NCBI GenBank assembly: GCA_947034885.2
Contig: OX344749.2
Coordinates: 41,879,682 to 41,943,681, forward strand
DNA length: 64,000 nucleotides
Direction: 5' to 3'
Source: Thuidium tamariscinum
Lineage: Eukaryota; Streptophyta; Bryopsida; Hypnales; Thuidiaceae
The position numbers and the translations under genes were made by a program. The notes beneath the pieces are model-generated. The model saw nothing but the letters and a program-made list of their open reading frames with translations, did not search any database and was not told the DNA's origin. This document shows positions 61,367 to 64,000 of the stretch, in pieces (the first letter of the stretch is position 1; each line of letters begins with the position of its first letter).

Positions 61367-63287
61367 TCACAAGAGGAGGAATGAAGCTCAAGGTAATCTT
61401 CAAAGGACTTTTAGTATAAATAAATGTTATTATAGGGATTAAATATATTTTCAAAAATTATCTATACATTGAATATTTGTAACTTTTACAAGATTTTTCT
61501 ACTATGAAGTTGAATTTAACACCTAAGTAGAATCTTCTTAAACATTTTATATCACATATTTGTTGCAATCAGCTATGCAAGATTCATTACTTTTAAAACT
61601 TCAAAAGTGAGTTATTGACACAAGACGTGCTAATACTTTTTGACATGTGAAAATAGGTTGGAAGGAGTTTTAAAATGTAAACCATACCAATATTTAAAAA
61701 TTTAGACAATAATTAAAGGCAGGACAAGGATGAAATTGGGAGTTACTGTTGAATTGAATGTTGCCTAAATGAATGGAAATGATTGAAAATGGGTTGTTGG
61801 ATGATCTAGGATGAATAATGAAGATTACTACTAATCTATCAACCCAAATATTTGTTGGTGGTAAAAATAAAACAAATACTTTAGTTCTATAGCTTGTATT
61901 AAATTATCAATGTGGGCAAGATCGTTTAATGGTTGTAAGAGTGAAAGCATGAAACACTTGTACTATTTTTGGCATTACACATTGTGCTTTGAACATTTAA
62001 GTTTCCTATCATATTGATATTGACATATTGAATAGATTGATTTGAAGTTTATAATAATGACTCATTTTATTTTTAAAATTCTAATTTTTATTCTCTTAAA
62101 TTTTTTAGAAACATATTTGCTATTGAAAGGCAATTTTTTGAATTATTTATCTTTCTTTGAGTTTTTTATGGATTTTTAAACCATTGAATATTTAAAATTA
62201 ATGATCCAAAGCAATCTTTTGGGAATCCATTCCTGTAAAAGTATTATACTTAGTTTGCAAAGGATGTTAAAAATAGTAAAATTCATGTTTTCTACTATAG
62301 TGTTAAAAAGGCTTTCTTCTATTAGAACATATTTGAAATTTTTTTAAGAACCCCTTATCAAATGGTTCATTTTTAGACTTTATTCTTCTACACTATTCTA
62401 TTTATTAATGATTTCAAAGTCATCTTATGTATCTTTAGACTTAAAAACATCAAACCTTGGACTCCCATCATCTTGCAAGGTACATTTCAATTGTTCAAAT
62501 TCATGAAATGAACATTTGGTAACTTACACATAATGAACTAGGCAAGTGTTTGAACATGATAGCTCTTGTTTTCTTGACTAGCTCTTGTATTAAGCATAAT
62601 TCCTTATTCATATTGAATAATTGTAATGATTGCTATTGTTGAAATGAAAAAAAAATTCTGTAACTTTCCAACAAAATGAAGATTGACAAAGTCACACAAT
62701 TTTTGAGAAAATGTGACTATAAAGAAGATTGATTTTCTAGAATTTATCTTTGAAAATATTGTATGTTGAATGGACCAATTGTTTTTTTCCTAGCAAAGAA
62801 GGATACTTTAATTCTTAAATAATAACAAAATACTATTTAAAAAAAATTTGTAAGCAAAATTTTTGAAATTTCAATTTCTAAAATAAATTAGTTTACTTCA
62901 TGATAAGAGATTCAACTTCAAGATTTCAAAATTTTATCTTTGTACCATTGATGATTAATGAAACTTGGCAAGTTTGTAACTTACATAATATTGCATGCAA
63001 TGATTAGTAAAAAAAGTTCCTACTTATAGTCCAAATGTCACTTCAAGAAGAACCAAAGTTTGTTGACCCCATAGAACACAACAAAATAGAATATTCACTG
63101 GTTTTTCTAACTTAGTTCTATCACCATAATCTTGCAAACTATGTGGTCAAAGTTTCCAACATTTTCAACAATTTTTTCTAACATTCCAGGATAGTCAAAT
63201 ACAACTCCATATGTGTACAGGAATTTCAAAAAAGGAATTACTTTATTTTCATTTTTTCTCAATCCACAACAATTTGGCAATTGCTAC

Positions 63288-63729
63288 CTGAAAGGTCCTT
63301 TAGCCGGGATTCCTGCCGCTGCTAGAGAAAAACTCTAACTGACATGGACAAATATCAAGCACAGCAATACACCCAATTGGAGCTCTGCCATTGTTACTCT
63401 TGAAAGTCTTTCCACCGTACACAATCACAATCAACCAGAGCTGTAAACATTGTACTAAGCTTAAAATATATATATATATATATAAAATAAAACATAAAAC
63501 ATAAAATATTGAGCTAAGCTTAGGCCGAAAGCATTCCACTTCATTTCACATCACCTGAGAATTGAGATTCATCATTTACAGCAACAAGGATGTCCATGGC
63601 GAATTGCATGGGCATCTCGTATTGAATCCCCAGTGAGTAGAATGGGCACAAAAGCTTAAATGGTGCAGCACCCATTGTGGGATCATGCACCCAATATTGA
63701 TATACATTTAACACACCGAGGATTCGATA
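63288..63729 (-). other. gene-like segment at the window edge, unresolved
   Basis: Composition becomes GC-richer here. On the minus strand an open stretch (63729-63555) ends at a good donor (TTCTCAG|GTGATG). An acceptor follows at 63441 (TTTACAG|CTCTGG), then a donor at 63287 (CAG|GTAGCA). In the second exon an ATG (63391) opens an 18-codon signal-peptide-like frame, MAELQLGVLLCLIFVHVS, closed by TAG. Whether this is a leader with an upstream ORF, a gene start with an error, or chance cannot be told from the window. Confidence 0.25.
63466..63484 (+). repeat. (TA)n microsatellite
   Basis: A short TA run lies inside the putative intron of the gene-like segment at the window edge. Confidence 0.85.
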
Positions 63730-64000
63730 TCAGCCCCTTGTGAATCGCCCCATCATTCCAACACATTTCAATTCGGAGGGAGTTTCTTGTGATTTGGAAA
63801 TGCACTCGATCAGTCGATCATCTGTCACTGCAGATCACGACTAATCTTCCTCCGACTGAGCAATGGGTTAGCTACACGGATTGCACACGGCTAGATTTCA
63901 CTTACATTTGATCATATTCTTTTGCTAATGTGGAGTAAAATCAGAAGCACTGGGCGTGATCAGCTCGTACGCTCAAATCCTCACAACTAAATATGAAATA

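Larger units (their letters stand above)
47441..63260. other. A/T-rich spacer with many repeats, no recognised gene
   Basis: Apart from the listed elements this spacer shows only short open frames of low complexity. 49,490-50,630, 53,060-54,900, 55,230-56,190 and 61,370-63,260 hold nothing that I can name. At 58,765 and 58,977 a 55-bp direct repeat ends in GGTGTAAAGTGGCCCTAA. At 59,853-59,950 the motif AAGAATGCAA recurs three times. Confidence 0.55.

Noticed and set aside
1-64000. Retroelement or virus-derived genes
   Set aside because: No reverse transcriptase, integrase, protease, capsid or envelope motifs and no long terminal repeat pair were recognised by eye.
1-64000. CRISPR arrays, rRNA and tRNA genes
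   Set aside because: No regular spacer arrays, no rRNA signatures and no convincing cloverleaf were seen; a tRNA scan could still find one.

Overview
The window is nuclear DNA of a plant. Three plant genes can be read exon by exon or whole: a 29-exon homomeric acetyl-CoA carboxylase, a two-exon BLOC-1 subunit 2 (BLOS2), and a single-exon DUF3475/DUF668 protein of the PSI/ACRE137 type, a family known from land plants. Genes have GT-AG introns, mostly of 75-300 bp, and moderate GC. They sit as islands in very A/T-rich DNA full of small inverted-repeat elements. Compact introns with long A/T-rich spacers suggest a non-flowering land plant such as a moss, but this is tentative.

Layout. 1-10.6 kb: A/T-rich spacer with many MITE-like elements and one large foldback element. 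10.6-12.6 kb: an intact PIF/Harbinger-type transposase gene and, only 162 bp away on the same strand, BLOS2. 12.8-14.5 kb: spacer with two MITEs. 14.5-26.6 kb: the ACCase gene on the minus strand, with a GC-richer leader/promoter to about 27.66 kb. 27.8-41.2 kb: A/T-rich spacer with repeats. 41.2-42.4 kb: exon-like frames of an unrecognised gene or gene relic. 43.0-44.9 kb: the DUF3475/DUF668 gene on the minus strand, with a GC-richer upstream tract to about 47.4 kb. 47.4-63.2 kb: A/T-rich spacer rich in repeats. 63.27 kb to the end: a GC-richer, gene-like edge.

All three recognised host genes and the transposase are on the minus strand. They have unrelated jobs (cytosolic malonyl-CoA supply, endosomal sorting, growth or defence signalling) and no functional cluster is evident.

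The most distinctive content is in the spacers. A set of non-coding elements share ends beginning AGGTAG and are flanked by TA; three subfamilies give nine copies. A second family has ends CATTAGAAGAAATTTGAG and G/C-rich inner hairpins. A 1.7-kb foldback element has each arm capped by a related palindrome, and a second diverged copy carries a member of the CATTAG family inserted in it. Further elements include two CACTA-type MITEs, two other TA-flanked MITEs, a nested family with TTAACCCCTAAAG ends, and an element with a 4-bp target duplication. I saw no reverse transcriptase, capsid or envelope reading frame.
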